A stretch of DNA of 10,933 nucleotides from an archaeon (GTDB lineage: Archaea > Thermoproteota > Nitrososphaeria > Nitrososphaerales > CADDZS01). Position numbers and translations under genes: made by a program. The notes below the pieces were generated by a model that was not told where the DNA came from, did no database searches, and saw nothing but the letters and a program-made list of their open reading frames with translations. The DNA lies in NCBI GenBank assembly GCA_021806865.1, contig JAKAPU010000082.1:1-10933 (forward strand). The letters run 5' to 3'. Shown here one piece after another: positions 1-6,754 of this stretch (positions are counted from its first letter, which is position 1; each line of letters opens with the position of its first letter).

Positions 1-1803
1 GGTTCGTTCTATTACGAATAGTCCTACGAATACTATGAAACCGCCGAGGAAAATGCCCGAGACGACATCTAGCGGATAATGCATTCCGACATACACACGC
101 GAATAGCACACCATAGCCGCTTCAAGCGCCAGAAGCAGAGCTAGAGTCTTCCTCCTGAATTTTTCGAGTGCAAAGATTGCACCTATTGAGACCATTAGAG
201 CATGTCCCGAGGGGTAGGATGAGTCTGTGTCAATTGGCACTCGCGTGATAATGTTTGCGACCGTCTCAAAAGGTCTGGGTCTGTACATCAAGAATTTCAT
301 TGCTTCACCAGCGACGATCCCGGCTATGAAGAGAACAGCGAGTTCTATAGCAAGCATCTTGGTGTCTCTCTTTCCAAAGAGGAGCATCAATCCGACTACT
401 GGAATCCAGAAGTACTCTCTTCCGTATTTAGAAGCAAGGATGAAGAGTGAATTCAGAGTTGACCCAACATTCATGTGGTTGATGTAAAGTGCTAGACTAG
501 AGTCAACACCTTGGGAAACTCCAGAAATCACCAGCCCTGTGATGAGGAGAAAGACTGCGAGCATCGCAAGACCAGCGACAACACCTAACAACGACTTGCG
601 CAGTCTGCTAGTTACCGAGTCATTTGAATCAGGATCAACAACACGCTGATCTTCTCTACTCACCGATTCGGGCTGAATTATGGCAGAGTTGACAACTCTT
701 GTAGCGCCCTTTCCTCTTCTTCTAACGTACCATATCCCAAAGAGTGAGACGATGATTATCGTAACCAATACTTCAATTGGAGTGAAAATTGATTCCAGGT
801 GGCTCGCGAGTGAAGTAGAATTCTGTCCCGCGATGAACCCGAGATAGACCAATATTGCATCCCAGGCTAGAATGCCGATGGCTGAGAAAGCTAGGAATTT
901 GCCCATCTTCATTCTTCCCGTTCCTGCGGGGAACGCTACAAGCGTCCTAACCAGGGGAACAAACCTAGCAAACAATACTGCAAAGCTTCCATATTTACTG
1001 AACCATCTCTCACTAGTTTGCAAATGACTCTCGTTCAACCTGACAAATCTGCCGTAACGCAAGACAGCTGCCCTTCCCAGATAGTACCCAACTGCGTAAT
1101 CAACCACCGTTCCAATCAAGCTCCCTGTGCTTGCTATAACAACCGTTGTCCAAAATTCAAACTTGCCAAGATAAACAAGATAGCCTGCGAGGGGAAGCAC
1201 GACTTCGCTTGGAACGGGTAGCGTCGCGCTTTCAGCAGCCATCAGAGCAAATACTCCGGCATAACCGAAATGCTCCATAAGACTTAGAACAAGATTCAGC
1301 AAATTACTTGAAAAAGAAAATATAGTAAGGGAAGTGCTTGCTGGGTCCGACGAGGCAAAAAGAGAAGCTATCTGTTGCTGGAATCCAGCATCTGTAACTA
1401 TTTCACCGAGCGCCAACCCTCCGAGAATTACGCTAACGAAAAGCAGTAATGCTCCGAAAGCTCGGAACAAGTCTCGTACTATCCCAATACCAGGGGCTTT
1501 GAAGATGGAAAGCCATGATAGGGAGAATAATGTGACAGAGAAGAGAGGAATTGCTGTCCAAGCAGCTGCTAACCCGAAAGCTGCAAATTGTCTCACTTCA
1601 GTGTCATGGATGATCGAGAGCAAGCTGAAGAATGGAAAAGAACTGAACTCACCGGCAAGAAATGTTGGCAGGACGAAAATTAGCGAAAGAATGAAGATTG
1701 AGCCGAGCGAGCCAAAACCTAGGAAAAAGATGCTTTTGCTGTTGAACAAGTAGGATCGTGTCTTCACATCATCATTGTACTTGATTTTTAAACGCTTCAT
1801 CAT
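1..1803 (-). CDS. DedA-PAP2 fusion membrane protein with extra N-terminal helices (partial, C-terminus off the window)
   Basis: Reading the minus strand from ATG ATG at 1803/1800 gives 601 codons with no stop before the left edge, so the C-terminus is missing. Residues about 22-165 hold roughly three hydrophobic segments (24-49, 73-101, 110-134) that I cannot assign. Residues about 176-360 are a DedA/SNARE-associated domain: EHFGYAGVFALMAAES, then LPVPSEVVLPLAG (E191 and E200 match the acidic pair of DedA proteins), DYAVGYYLGR, and FARFVPLVRT (R280, R286). After a charged linker (about 361-400), residues about 405-601 are a PAP2 phosphatase with all three motifs: KFLMYRPRP (K503, R510), YPSGH (H534) and SRVYVGMHYPLD (R569, H575, D579). 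DedA proteins transport or scramble lipids and PAP2 enzymes dephosphorylate lipid phosphates, so a joint role in polyprenyl-phosphate or lipid recycling is inferred. A TATA-like GTTAATG centred near 1823 lies about 24 bases before the second ATG. An alternative start at M176 (1278) would give a plain DedA-PAP2 protein, but the frame is open throughout. Confidence 0.9.
   Translation of the reverse strand, partial: MMKRLKIKYNDDVKTRSYLFNSKSIFFLGFGSLGSIFILSLIFVLPTFLAGEFSSFPFFSLLSIIHDTEVRQFAAFGLAAAWTAIPLFSVTLFSLSWLSIFKAPGIGIVRDLFRAFGALLLFVSVILGGLALGEIVTDAGFQQQIASLFASSDPASTSLTIFSFSSNLLNLVLSLMEHFGYAGVFALMAAESATLPVPSEVVLPLAGYLVYLGKFEFWTTVVIASTGSLIGTVVDYAVGYYLGRAAVLRYGRFVRLNESHLQTSERWFSKYGSFAVLFARFVPLVRTLVAFPAGTGRMKMGKFLAFSAIGILAWDAILVYLGFIAGQNSTSLASHLESIFTPIEVLVTIIIVSLFGIWYVRRRGKGATRVVNSAIIQPESVSREDQRVVDPDSNDSVTSRLRKSLLGVVAGLAMLAVFLLITGLVISGVSQGVDSSLALYINHMNVGSTLNSLFILASKYGREYFWIPVVGLMLLFGKRDTKMLAIELAVLFIAGIVAGEAMKFLMYRPRPFETVANIITRVPIDTDSSYPSGHALMVSIGAIFALEKFRRKTLALLLALEAAMVCYSRVYVGMHYPLDVVSGIFLGGFIVFVGLFVIERT
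1785..1792 (+). promoter_or_regulatory. Possible TATA box for the P-type ATPase gene
   Basis: TTTTTAAA on the plus strand is the best TATA match upstream of the ATPase gene. Transcription would begin near 1811-1817, after the 5' end of the divergent gene, giving a short 5' leader before the ATPase frame. It lies inside the coding start of the DedA-PAP2 gene and could be chance AT-richness there. Confidence 0.3.
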
Positions 1804-1818
1804 GAGGTTTTCTTTGCA

Positions 1819-1828
1819 GCATTAACCC
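1819..1828 (-). promoter_or_regulatory. TATA-like box for the DedA-PAP2 gene
   Basis: On the minus strand GGGTTAATGC is centred about 24 bases before the ATG at 1800, the same spacing seen for other genes in this window. This would make the transcript leaderless and favours the second of the two adjacent ATGs. The box is short (TTAAT), so support is only moderate. Confidence 0.35.
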
Positions 1829-1891
1829 CGGGCGAAAATCCATCTGAGTACCATCCAAACCAAATCATCGGAAGCACGAAATTGGCACTCC

Positions 1892-4483
1892 TTGAGAATT
1901 GAAGAAGTAGCTTCTCGCCTCAATGTGGAAAGCGCCGAACAAGGTCTTTCCCAAGCAGAGACTGAGAAGCGGTTGACCAAGTTCGGGCCCAACTTGCTTC
2001 GGAAAGAGAAGCACGAACCCTTCTGGGAGGAATTTCTTGAGGAAGCAAGGGAGCCGATGATAATCCTGCTATTTGTGACTGGTGTTTTCTATGGAATCAT
2101 AGGCGGACTAGAAGATGCGATTGTCATCGCCGCAGTCATAATCATCTTGCTTTTGGTAGAGGTCACAAATGAGTACCGAGCTGGAAATGCGATAACATCT
2201 CTTCGGAAACTCGCGGAGCCTTCAGCGCTTGTCAGGCGGCAAGGGATGTACAAGGAGATACCGAGCGAACAGGTCGTCCCTGGAGACATCATTCTCTTGG
2301 AAGCAGGCAGACGAGTTCCTGCCGACGCCCGAGTGATAGAGTCACATGGGCTCGCAGTCGATGAATCTCTTTTGACTGGCGAATCCGGATCTATTGAAAA
2401 GTCTGGTGAAATTATTTTGCCAGAGGATACGCCTCTTGCTGATCGATCTAATCTCGTATTCGCTGGAACGATCATTCTCCGAGGACGGGGAAGCGCAATT
2501 GCAGTTGAAACTGGTGCTTCTACCGAACTTGCAAGGATAGGGAAACTAGCAAGTGAAGCAAAGGCTCCGCGCACCCTGCTCCAGCGGACCATGAATGAAT
2601 TGACAAGGTGGATGGTCATCGTGGCGATTGGGTTTAGCGTTGCCGTTCCTCTTCTCGGGTGGCTCTTGGTTCACGAACCTCCACAACAGATGTTTCTTAC
2701 TGGTCTCTCCCTTGCATTCGCTACTATCCCTGAGGAGCTTCCAATCATCATAACGATAGTGCTCGCTCTTGGCGCATATCGCCTTTCGAGACAGAAAGCA
2801 ATCGTGAAGAAGCTACAAGCAGTCGAGACATTGGGAGCGGTTACAGTGATTGCATCCGACAAGACTGGTACCCTCACAAGCAACAGGATGGAGCTGACAC
2901 AAGTTTTTCCAGAAGAAGCAACTCGACGAATCCTTGAGATAGGAGTACTATGCAACGACGCAGAAAAGAGCGGGCCATTTGATTTTGCGGGAGACCCACT
3001 GGATGTCGCCATAATGGTGGCGGCGGAAAAAGGTGGCATGCATATTGATTCTATCAGGAAAAAATTCCCGCTAACCGTGGAGTTCACCTTCGACAACGAA
3101 AGGAAGATGATGTCTGCAGTTTACGACCGGGATTCGACTTTCTTTGTGGCAGTGAAGGGTGCCATTGAAGAGGTACTATCGCATTCAAAGTCTAAACTCG
3201 CTAATGACAAAGTGGAGAGTATGTTGACCGACCAAGAAAGGAACGAGATCCGTCTAATTCAGACTAGAATGGCTTCAGAGGGACTTCGCGTCATCGCCTT
3301 GGCTCAGAAGAAAATGATGAAAAAGGAAGGTGAAGTATCGCAGCATGAGGCTGAAAGCGATCTGGTCTTTGTAGGGATGGCTGGATTTGCTGATCCCGCA
3401 AGACCAGAGATCAAGGATTCCTTGGTAATATCGTCTGCTGCAGGAGTCAGGACAATAATGGTCACAGGAGACCACCCTTTGACAGCAGTTTCGGTAGCAA
3501 AGCAGATCGATCTTCCAATGGATGGAGACTCCAAGGTGCTCACTGGGCAGGAGATAGACGCTCTCTCGGACGAGGAATTGCAAAAGGAAGTGGAGAAAGT
3601 GTCGGTCTTTGCTCGAGCGACTCCAGAGCACAAACTCCGCATAGTCAAGGCACTGCATAGCGGCGGCGAGGTTGTCGCTGTCACCGGGGACGGAATCAAT
3701 GACGCCCCAGCTCTGGCTTCAGCTGACATAGGGATAGCGATGGGAATGAGGGGAAGCGACGTGGCACGAGAAACAGCAGACATTGTGCTGTCAGATGACA
3801 ATTACAGCACAATCGTTAGGTCGGTCGGCGAGGGTCGGACACTGTTTTCGAACCTGACAAAGGGAGTCCGGTACTATCTGACATGCAAAGTTGCACTAGT
3901 TTCAGCGACACTACTTCCGGTGCTTCTCTTGGTCCCAATTCCATTCGCTCCCATTCAGATAATTCTGATGGAACTCTTCATGGATCTGGCAGCTGCTGCG
4001 ACCTTCGCCTCCGAGCCCGGAGAGCCAGATGTGATGAGAAGGCTCCCCAGAAATCCGAAAGCAAAATTCTTTGACAATCAAATGGTTTCCAGTATTCTAA
4101 TTGGAGCAGTCGGACTGTTCCTAGCTGTCACAGTAGCCTATCTGTTTACATGGCATAGCTATCATGATCTAATCAGGGCGCAGACAGTTGCATTTGCAAC
4201 ATGGCTCGTGGGCCATGTCCTTCTCGCGCTAAACATGCGTTCTCAAAACGTACCCTTGACGAAACTGGGTTTATTTTCAAACAAGCTCATGGTTCTCTGG
4301 GTGTTGGCGACTTTGATATTCACTGGCATTGTAACTTCTGTCCCGGGCCTTGAGATTGCTCTTAGAACGGTTCCTCTAGCGTTGAATGATTGGGCTTTGC
4401 TGTTACCGCTCGCACTTGCTGTTACTTTCTGGATAGAAGTTAGAAAGTGGTTAACGAAACCAACTAACCAAAGTGTAAGCTAG
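1892..4483 (+). CDS. P2-type cation-transporting ATPase (Ca2+-ATPase-like)
   Basis: This is an 863-residue P-type ATPase, close to the usual length for bacterial and archaeal P2 pumps, using ATP to move a cation across the membrane. In order it shows: a cation ATPase N-terminal domain (GLSQAETEKRLTKFGPNLL), helices M1-M2 (about 53-92), the actuator domain with LTGES (161-165), helix M4 with PEELP (280-284), the phosphorylation site SDKTGTLT (D323), the nucleotide-binding domain with VKGA (421-424), TGD (525-527), the hinge GDGINDAP (599-606) and C-terminal helices M5-M10. The M6 region reads ELFMDLAAAATFASEP (694-709), closest to the NLxMD pattern of PMCA-type calcium pumps but with Glu for the Asn. 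Ca2+ is the likeliest ion; Mn2+, Na+ or K+ remain possible. The annotated start is TTG at 1892, but family-typical residues WHS are encoded just upstream in the same frame, open back to the stop at 1823. The true start may be further 5', for example CTG at 1844. Confidence 0.93.
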   Translation: MRIEEVASRLNVESAEQGLSQAETEKRLTKFGPNLLRKEKHEPFWEEFLEEAREPMIILLFVTGVFYGIIGGLEDAIVIAAVIIILLLVEVTNEYRAGNAITSLRKLAEPSALVRRQGMYKEIPSEQVVPGDIILLEAGRRVPADARVIESHGLAVDESLLTGESGSIEKSGEIILPEDTPLADRSNLVFAGTIILRGRGSAIAVETGASTELARIGKLASEAKAPRTLLQRTMNELTRWMVIVAIGFSVAVPLLGWLLVHEPPQQMFLTGLSLAFATIPEELPIIITIVLALGAYRLSRQKAIVKKLQAVETLGAVTVIASDKTGTLTSNRMELTQVFPEEATRRILEIGVLCNDAEKSGPFDFAGDPLDVAIMVAAEKGGMHIDSIRKKFPLTVEFTFDNERKMMSAVYDRDSTFFVAVKGAIEEVLSHSKSKLANDKVESMLTDQERNEIRLIQTRMASEGLRVIALAQKKMMKKEGEVSQHEAESDLVFVGMAGFADPARPEIKDSLVISSAAGVRTIMVTGDHPLTAVSVAKQIDLPMDGDSKVLTGQEIDALSDEELQKEVEKVSVFARATPEHKLRIVKALHSGGEVVAVTGDGINDAPALASADIGIAMGMRGSDVARETADIVLSDDNYSTIVRSVGEGRTLFSNLTKGVRYYLTCKVALVSATLLPVLLLVPIPFAPIQIILMELFMDLAAAATFASEPGEPDVMRRLPRNPKAKFFDNQMVSSILIGAVGLFLAVTVAYLFTWHSYHDLIRAQTVAFATWLVGHVLLALNMRSQNVPLTKLGLFSNKLMVLWVLATLIFTGIVTSVPGLEIALRTVPLALNDWALLLPLALAVTFWIEVRKWLTKPTNQSVS

Positions 4484-4553
4484 CATTATGAATGAACAAT
4501 CCCTAGATTGAACTGAATCCCCAGAAAGTATGACTCTCGAAGGTTCTCAGTAG

Positions 4554-4574
4554 ATTTAATTTTCGTATTCTCTT
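4554..4574 (+). terminator. Possible T-rich terminator between convergent genes
   Basis: About 70 bases after the ATPase stop the plus strand carries a pyrimidine-rich run (TTTAATTTTCGTATTCTCTT). Archaeal termination commonly uses such T-rich tracts without a strong hairpin. The 113-base gap 4484-4596 lies between two converging genes, where termination is expected. No clear stem-loop is visible. Confidence 0.25.
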
Positions 4575-4596
4575 GAAGAAATGTGGCACCGCCTAA

Positions 4597-6258
4597 CTAG
4601 ACGGTTCCAATCGTAGTCCACGCCCAATAGTAGCTGGTGGCTGGTGGATGCCAAATAGCAGTAGTCACAGTGTTCGGAGTGGCTGTCGCTGCGGAGTAGG
4701 TGACTGAAGTATTCAGGGTTGCACTGACCGTCTGTGTAGTGGGCGCGTGCCATATGGCTACTCGTTGCCACTCAGCCGAATAGTATCCCGGATTCCACAC
4801 TTGACTTGTTTGTGTCGTATAGTAACCGTCGTGCCAGATTGATATCCAATAACCTGGGACATAACTGTAAGTCCAGTAGCCTGGATGATACGTCGCAACA
4901 GTGTGTGTCCCAAACCAAGGGATGCACACCCACTGAGGATCTTGAGGCATGGAGTTCCACGACCAGAAGCAGAGCTTGTTCTGAACCTGCTGATAAGTGT
5001 AGTAGCCAGGGTGATAAGTTCCGACCCAGTATCCCGCGATGTATTGGTAAGAATAGTAACCAGGGTGCCACACCTGAGTTGTAACGGCAGAGTAGTAGCC
5101 GGGGTTCCAGACTTGGTAGGATTCCCAGATGTATGTGTAGTATCCAGCACTCTGCTTGGTGCAGGTCGTTCCTTCAAGGGTGTAACCCGAAGGACATGTG
5201 TACCAGGTATTGATAGTCTGGCATTGAGTTCCAACCAGTGTCCCTCCATTAGGGCAGGAATAAGTATAGTATGTGGAAGTCGAATATGTGTAGTGGCCAG
5301 GAGTCGTTGATGAATACTGCTCGTTCTGCTGGACTGTCCATGAGGCTGTTTCGGTCACCGGAGCATTCATTGTCACCGAGGCCTGGATGTTTGAGCCGGA
5401 ATAGGTACCTGAGAATGACTGAAACAGGTAGCGATAACTTCTCGAGGTAACAGTGCTCGGAGACACTCCAAAGTTGGCATTGGATCCTGAATCATACCAT
5501 CCCGATCCAATTGTGTTTCCTACTGGAGTGTTGATACTTAGCTGGTACTGCGTCGAGTAGGCGATTGTCACCGATGCAGCCTGAGACGAGCTTGTCACAG
5601 AAACGCTTCCCTGCGTAGGAGTCGCCACGTACCTCACTCCTGAACTTCCAGCGATTATCGCTGCGGTGCTCCAAGAGTACGTTCCTGACTGCGAAACATT
5701 GAACGTGATTGAGCTGGAAGCCAGAGCACACTGGTTCTGACCATTGAAGGTGACGCACCACTGTATCGATGAAGGGAGAGGGTCGTTCATGAATTGCACC
5801 TGATAAGTAAGACCGTTTCCGTTCCCTACCGGAGCAGTTTGTGTTCCTGAGAGAGGGGCGAACGTGTTACCGTTCAATGTGACTACGTATGCGTCAGCAG
5901 CGGGTACGCTACCTGTGGAGAGTGTGACAGACCCCTCTCCCGGCACAGTTGCGGAGACAGATTCTTCCTTTCCAGTGGAGTTATCTACGATCGCGGTGAT
6001 GTAAGAAGTGTGAGCCCAGTTGCTCCTTATGCTGAGCTGGTCTGAACTTAGAATGGAAACGATCAGGTTCTCGGAAAGCTTCATGCTCACCTCGCCCTGA
6101 GCTTGGTGCCCGGAGTTGAGCTGCGAATTAGGCAGTGCACCTGCCGCGAGCAGCACACCCGTACCTGCAATAATCGTTATGAAAAGTAGCAGACCGCCTA
6201 GTACACCAGATACAGCCTTCTTCTGTCCGCTCCTCTTCGATGCGCCGGTGAAGAACAT
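4597..6258 (-). CDS. Large surface protein with class III signal peptide and aromatic PGYY/PGYW repeat tail
   Basis: This 553-residue protein starts with a type IV pilin-like signal: basic KRSGQKK, then AVSGVLGGLLLFITIIAGTG (about 15-34), without a lipobox. Residues about 150-235 match an archaeal secreted-domain style (VQFMNDPLPSSIQWCVTFNG, then SGTYSW and a VRYVATPTQGSVSV strand pattern). Residues about 236-310 match the following beta module (YQLSINTPVGN, GSGWYDSGSNANF, FSGTYSG, ending ETASW). Two Cys modules follow, C335-C346 and C355-C366, each C-P-x-G-x-T-L-x-G-T-x-C. Residues about 318-505 are a Tyr/Trp/Pro/Gly-rich repeat with VWNPGYYS, VWHPGYYS, TYHPGYYT, TYHPGYWT and similar units, interrupted by a segment carrying C430 and C445. 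It is the last gene of a minus-strand pilin-like block. A cell-surface adhesin or filament tip is inferred; the repeat tail matches no domain I can name. The ATG at 6258 has a TATA box 24 bases upstream. Confidence 0.85.
   Translation of the reverse strand: MFFTGASKRSGQKKAVSGVLGGLLLFITIIAGTGVLLAAGALPNSQLNSGHQAQGEVSMKLSENLIVSILSSDQLSIRSNWAHTSYITAIVDNSTGKEESVSATVPGEGSVTLSTGSVPAADAYVVTLNGNTFAPLSGTQTAPVGNGNGLTYQVQFMNDPLPSSIQWCVTFNGQNQCALASSSITFNVSQSGTYSWSTAAIIAGSSGVRYVATPTQGSVSVTSSSQAASVTIAYSTQYQLSINTPVGNTIGSGWYDSGSNANFGVSPSTVTSRSYRYLFQSFSGTYSGSNIQASVTMNAPVTETASWTVQQNEQYSSTTPGHYTYSTSTYYTYSCPNGGTLVGTQCQTINTWYTCPSGYTLEGTTCTKQSAGYYTYIWESYQVWNPGYYSAVTTQVWHPGYYSYQYIAGYWVGTYHPGYYTYQQVQNKLCFWSWNSMPQDPQWVCIPWFGTHTVATYHPGYWTYSYVPGYWISIWHDGYYTTQTSQVWNPGYYSAEWQRVAIWHAPTTQTVSATLNTSVTYSAATATPNTVTTAIWHPPATSYYWAWTTIGTV
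4746..5301 (-). repeat. Degenerate protein-coding repeat encoding PGYY/PGYW units
   Basis: Within the large surface protein, residues about 320-505 contain ten [P/A/D]-G-[Y/H]-[Y/W] turns spaced roughly 8-30 residues apart, often preceded by W-N/H or Y-H and followed by S/T-Y. The clearest units are VWNPGYYSAVTTQ, VWHPGYYSYQYIAGYW, TYHPGYYTYQQ, TYHPGYWTYSYVPGYW and VWNPGYYSAEWQ. At DNA level the repeat is seen as recurring plus-strand blocks such as 'tagtatcccggattccacac', 'tagtagccggggttccagac' and 'tagtaaccagggtgccacac'. The copies have diverged, which points to old duplication rather than recent slippage. Confidence 0.8.
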
Positions 6259-6277
6259 GCTAGAGTAAGGAGACCGG

Positions 6278-6287
6278 AATTTAAAAC
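6278..6287 (-). promoter_or_regulatory. TATA box for the large surface protein gene (leaderless)
   Basis: The minus strand reads GTTTTAAATT, centred about 24 bases before the ATG at 6258. In archaea the transcription start lies about 22-27 bases from the TATA centre, so transcription should begin at or next to the ATG, with no room for a ribosome binding site. This means the gene can be transcribed on its own rather than only from the upstream pilin genes. Confidence 0.6.
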
Positions 6288-6311
6288 GGAAATGGACAAG
6301 TTATTTCACAT

Positions 6312-6740
6312 CTAGGTCACGATGAACGAATTCCCAAGATCCGTGATGATGAGAAGGCTCTGGCCTTTGCTCACTCCACAGCTGTTCACATTGATCGTAT
6401 TCTGGCCGGCAGCTGGTACACCCAGAGGAAGACCCGCGCATGAGGAGTAGACCGCGCCGTTGCTGATATTCACGACATACTCGACTAAAGAACTTCCGCC
6501 CCAGTAGCTCGACACAGTAATTTTGTCGTTAGATGTTTGGATGTTTGCTTCAAGTTTCTCCTGGTTCCTTTGCAAGATTATCTGGTCTGCGGCATTGACA
6601 GCTGTGTTGTACTCCGAATACGATGAATAGACTGCGGAAAAGTATGCGGTGAGGAGGATGGAAAGCGCGAGTATGAAGAGCATGCCGACAACCGATGCTA
6701 TTGCACTTCTCCTTCGCGCTTTTTGTCTCCCCATACTCAT
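6312..6740 (-). CDS. Type IV pilin-like protein C (next to the insertion sequence)
   Basis: About 142 residues from ATG at 6740 (MSMGRQKARRRSAIAS); ATG at 6734 would be equally acceptable. The N-terminus is a typical archaeal class III signal: basic KARRR, then SAIASVVGMLFILALSILLTAYFSAVY, which would be cut near the basic/hydrophobic junction by a prepilin peptidase and pack as the alpha-helical filament core. The rest is a short Ser/Asn/Val-rich beta-type domain with two cysteines (SSCAGLPLGV and NSCGVS) that could form a disulfide. The frame is open upstream to a TTG at 6776 that touches the transposase stop, but those twelve extra residues lie in insertion-sequence territory and are probably not translated. 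No strong TATA sits at the expected distance; TGATAATTGA at 6751-6760 is the closest. It lies 54 bases before the large surface protein gene. Confidence 0.75.
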   Translation of the reverse strand: MSMGRQKARRRSAIASVVGMLFILALSILLTAYFSAVYSSYSEYNTAVNAADQIILQRNQEKLEANIQTSNDKITVSSYWGGSSLVEYVVNISNGAVYSSCAGLPLGVPAAGQNTINVNSCGVSKGQSLLIITDLGNSFIVT

Positions 6741-6741
6741 C

Positions 6742-6754
6742 TTGATCCGATCAA
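6742..6754. promoter_or_regulatory. Short palindrome just upstream of pilin C
   Basis: TTGATCCGATCAA is a 13-base palindrome with perfect 6-base arms around one central base, immediately 5' of the pilin C start codon. It could be an operator, part of the insertion sequence end, or chance. Nothing else in the window repeats it. Confidence 0.25.

Noticed and set aside
227..1753. Plus-strand open frames across the DedA-PAP2 gene
   Set aside because: They are low-complexity Ser/Lys/Ala-rich shadows opposite a gene with complete DedA and PAP2 motifs.
2089..3801. Minus-strand open frames opposite the P-type ATPase
   Set aside because: Composition is typical of antisense shadows and no domain is recognisable; the ATPase on the plus strand is unambiguous.
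4746..5301. CRISPR-like array suggested by recurring 'tagtatcccgg' / 'tagtagccgggg' blocks
   Set aside because: Repeats are degenerate, unevenly spaced and in frame with an intact coding sequence; they encode the PGYY units.
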